The notes under the pieces: model-generated
Told to the model about the DNA's origin: nothing
Databases searched by the model: none
What the model saw: the letters and a program-made list of their open reading frames with translations, nothing else
Origin: Streptomyces sp. NRRL F-5126
GTDB taxonomy: Bacteria; Actinomycetota; Actinomycetes; Streptomycetales; Streptomycetaceae
Length of the DNA: 64,000 bases
Direction of reading: 5' to 3'
Assembly: GCF_000721265.1 (NCBI RefSeq)
Contig: NZ_JOFZ01000002.1
Location: 372,001-436,000, forward strand
In this document: one piece after another, positions 63,382 to 64,000 of the stretch
Layout of the letters: each line of letters opens with the position of its first letter
Numbering within the stretch: the stretch's first letter is position 1
Made by a program: the position numbers and the translations under genes

Positions 63382-64000
63382 CGCGCCGAAGGGGATCGTC
63401 CCATCGGCGCGCCCCCGGGCGCCGGCGGCCCCTGCTCGGCGCGCTGGCGGCCGTCGTCCTGGTCGGCGGAGCCTCGTTGCTGGTCAACGGGGTACGCACC
63501 GACACGTCGAGTGGGTCGCCGCGCCCCGGGGGCCGGACACACATCGCGGCGTCCGGGCCGAACGCCCCCGCATCCTCACCGGCACCGCACTCCCCGTCCC
63601 CGAGCCCGACGGACACCCGGATCAAGGTCCCGGCGACCGGCCCGGGCACCTTCGAAACGGCCCGGGCGTCCGGTGCGAAGGTCGGCCACGGGGCGAAGCT
63701 GCTGCGCTACAAGGTCGAGGTCGAGGACGGCGTCGACGTGTCGCCGACGCAGGCGGCGAACGAGATAGCCGACATACTCGCGGCCCCCCGTGGCTGGACC
63801 GCCAACGGGACCTCCTCGTTCGAGCTGGTGAGTTCGCCGCCCTTCGACCTCGTGGTGAAGATCGCGACACCGGGCACGACGGACGCCCTGTGCTGGGCGG
63901 GGATCCACCAGGACACCGAGGGCGAGTACGACTGCGAGGTGCCGGGCGGCGTGGTGGTGAACCTCAAACGCTGGGTCGAGGGCTCACCCACGTTCGACGG
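63378..64000 (+). CDS. DUF3152-family exported protein, 3' end outside the window
   Basis: Open to the last base; at least 207 aa. The N-terminus is basic with many Arg (TRRRGSSHRRAPGRRRP), then one hydrophobic segment (LLGALAAVVLVGGASLLVNG), so it is anchored or exported. A Ser/Pro/Thr linker follows. The domain begins IKVPATGPGTFETA and continues LLRYKVEVEDGVDV, LAAPRGWTANGTSSFELV and TPGTTDALCWAGIHQDTEG. DUF3152 has a zincin-like pattern in known members; the metal motif would lie beyond the window. ATG 63378 overlaps the preceding short ORF as ATGA. Confidence 0.8.
   Translation, partial: MTRRRGSSHRRAPGRRRPLLGALAAVVLVGGASLLVNGVRTDTSSGSPRPGGRTHIAASGPNAPASSPAPHSPSPSPTDTRIKVPATGPGTFETARASGAKVGHGAKLLRYKVEVEDGVDVSPTQAANEIADILAAPRGWTANGTSSFELVSSPPFDLVVKIATPGTTDALCWAGIHQDTEGEYDCEVPGGVVVNLKRWVEGSPTFD

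Overview
The window is chromosomal DNA from a high-GC actinomycete, almost certainly a Streptomyces or a close relative. Evidence: strong G/C bias at third codon positions, many GTG starts behind GGAGG-type ribosome binding sites, apparently leaderless promoters, and gene content I recall from the S. coelicolor chromosome around SCO5438-SCO5470 (a GlgE-pathway glycogen cluster, a two-component-regulated ABC exporter, L,D-transpeptidases, an EF-hand protein). That synteny is recalled, not computed.

Layout. (1) 0-4.7 kb: the 3' part of a thioredoxin gene, a HelD-type RNA polymerase recycling ATPase, then a TetR regulator and a macrolide-type glycosyltransferase. (2) 4.8-16.2 kb: the trehalose/maltose-1-phosphate route to alpha-glucan. 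glgE, treS, mak and glgB run leftward; glgP runs rightward from a 536-bp divergent control region. The debranching enzyme glgX lies separately at 28-30.6 kb. (3) 16.4-28.3 kb: a secreted alginate-lyase-like enzyme behind a readable promoter/operator, a lone squalene/phytoene-synthase-like protein, a DHA2 MFS exporter, a heterodimeric ABC exporter, and an ABC-2 exporter with its own NarL-type two-component system. (4) 30.8-43.1 kb: envelope and stress genes: three lipoprotein L,D-transpeptidases, CopD-like and DedA-like membrane proteins, an EF-hand protein, and an anti-anti-sigma factor facing an RsbU-type phosphatase. A GAF gene here is broken by compensating frameshifts.

(5) 43.4-53.5 kb is the most notable part: a self-contained selenocysteine system. 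selA and selB (rightward), a tRNA-Sec(UCA) gene on the opposite strand, and selD are followed by a convergent four-gene formate dehydrogenase operon. The catalytic subunit of that enzyme is split by an in-frame UGA (50578-50580). A 17-nt stem-loop starts 12 nt after the UGA and has the geometry of a bacterial SECIS. The four Sec factors and their apparent client sit together in 10 kb. A frameshifted membrane-protein gene lies just upstream of the fdh operon.

(6) 53.9-59 kb: an envelope-type group comprising a UgtP/MurG-like glycosyltransferase, an SDR, two DMT-family membrane proteins and a polysaccharide deacetylase. (7) 59.3-64 kb: a DUF5709-type acidic protein; an operon of a sulfite-oxidase-fold molybdoprotein, a flavin reductase and a zinc-ribbon protein; a stand-alone ScoMcrA-type head domain; and an ECF sigma factor with a membrane partner. 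The promoter, leader and first codons of that sigma gene are repeated 1.35 kb downstream, now in front of a DUF3152 gene that runs off the window. The two copies share a -35/-10 pair with identical 16-nt spacing, which gives a candidate recognition motif for the sigma factor.
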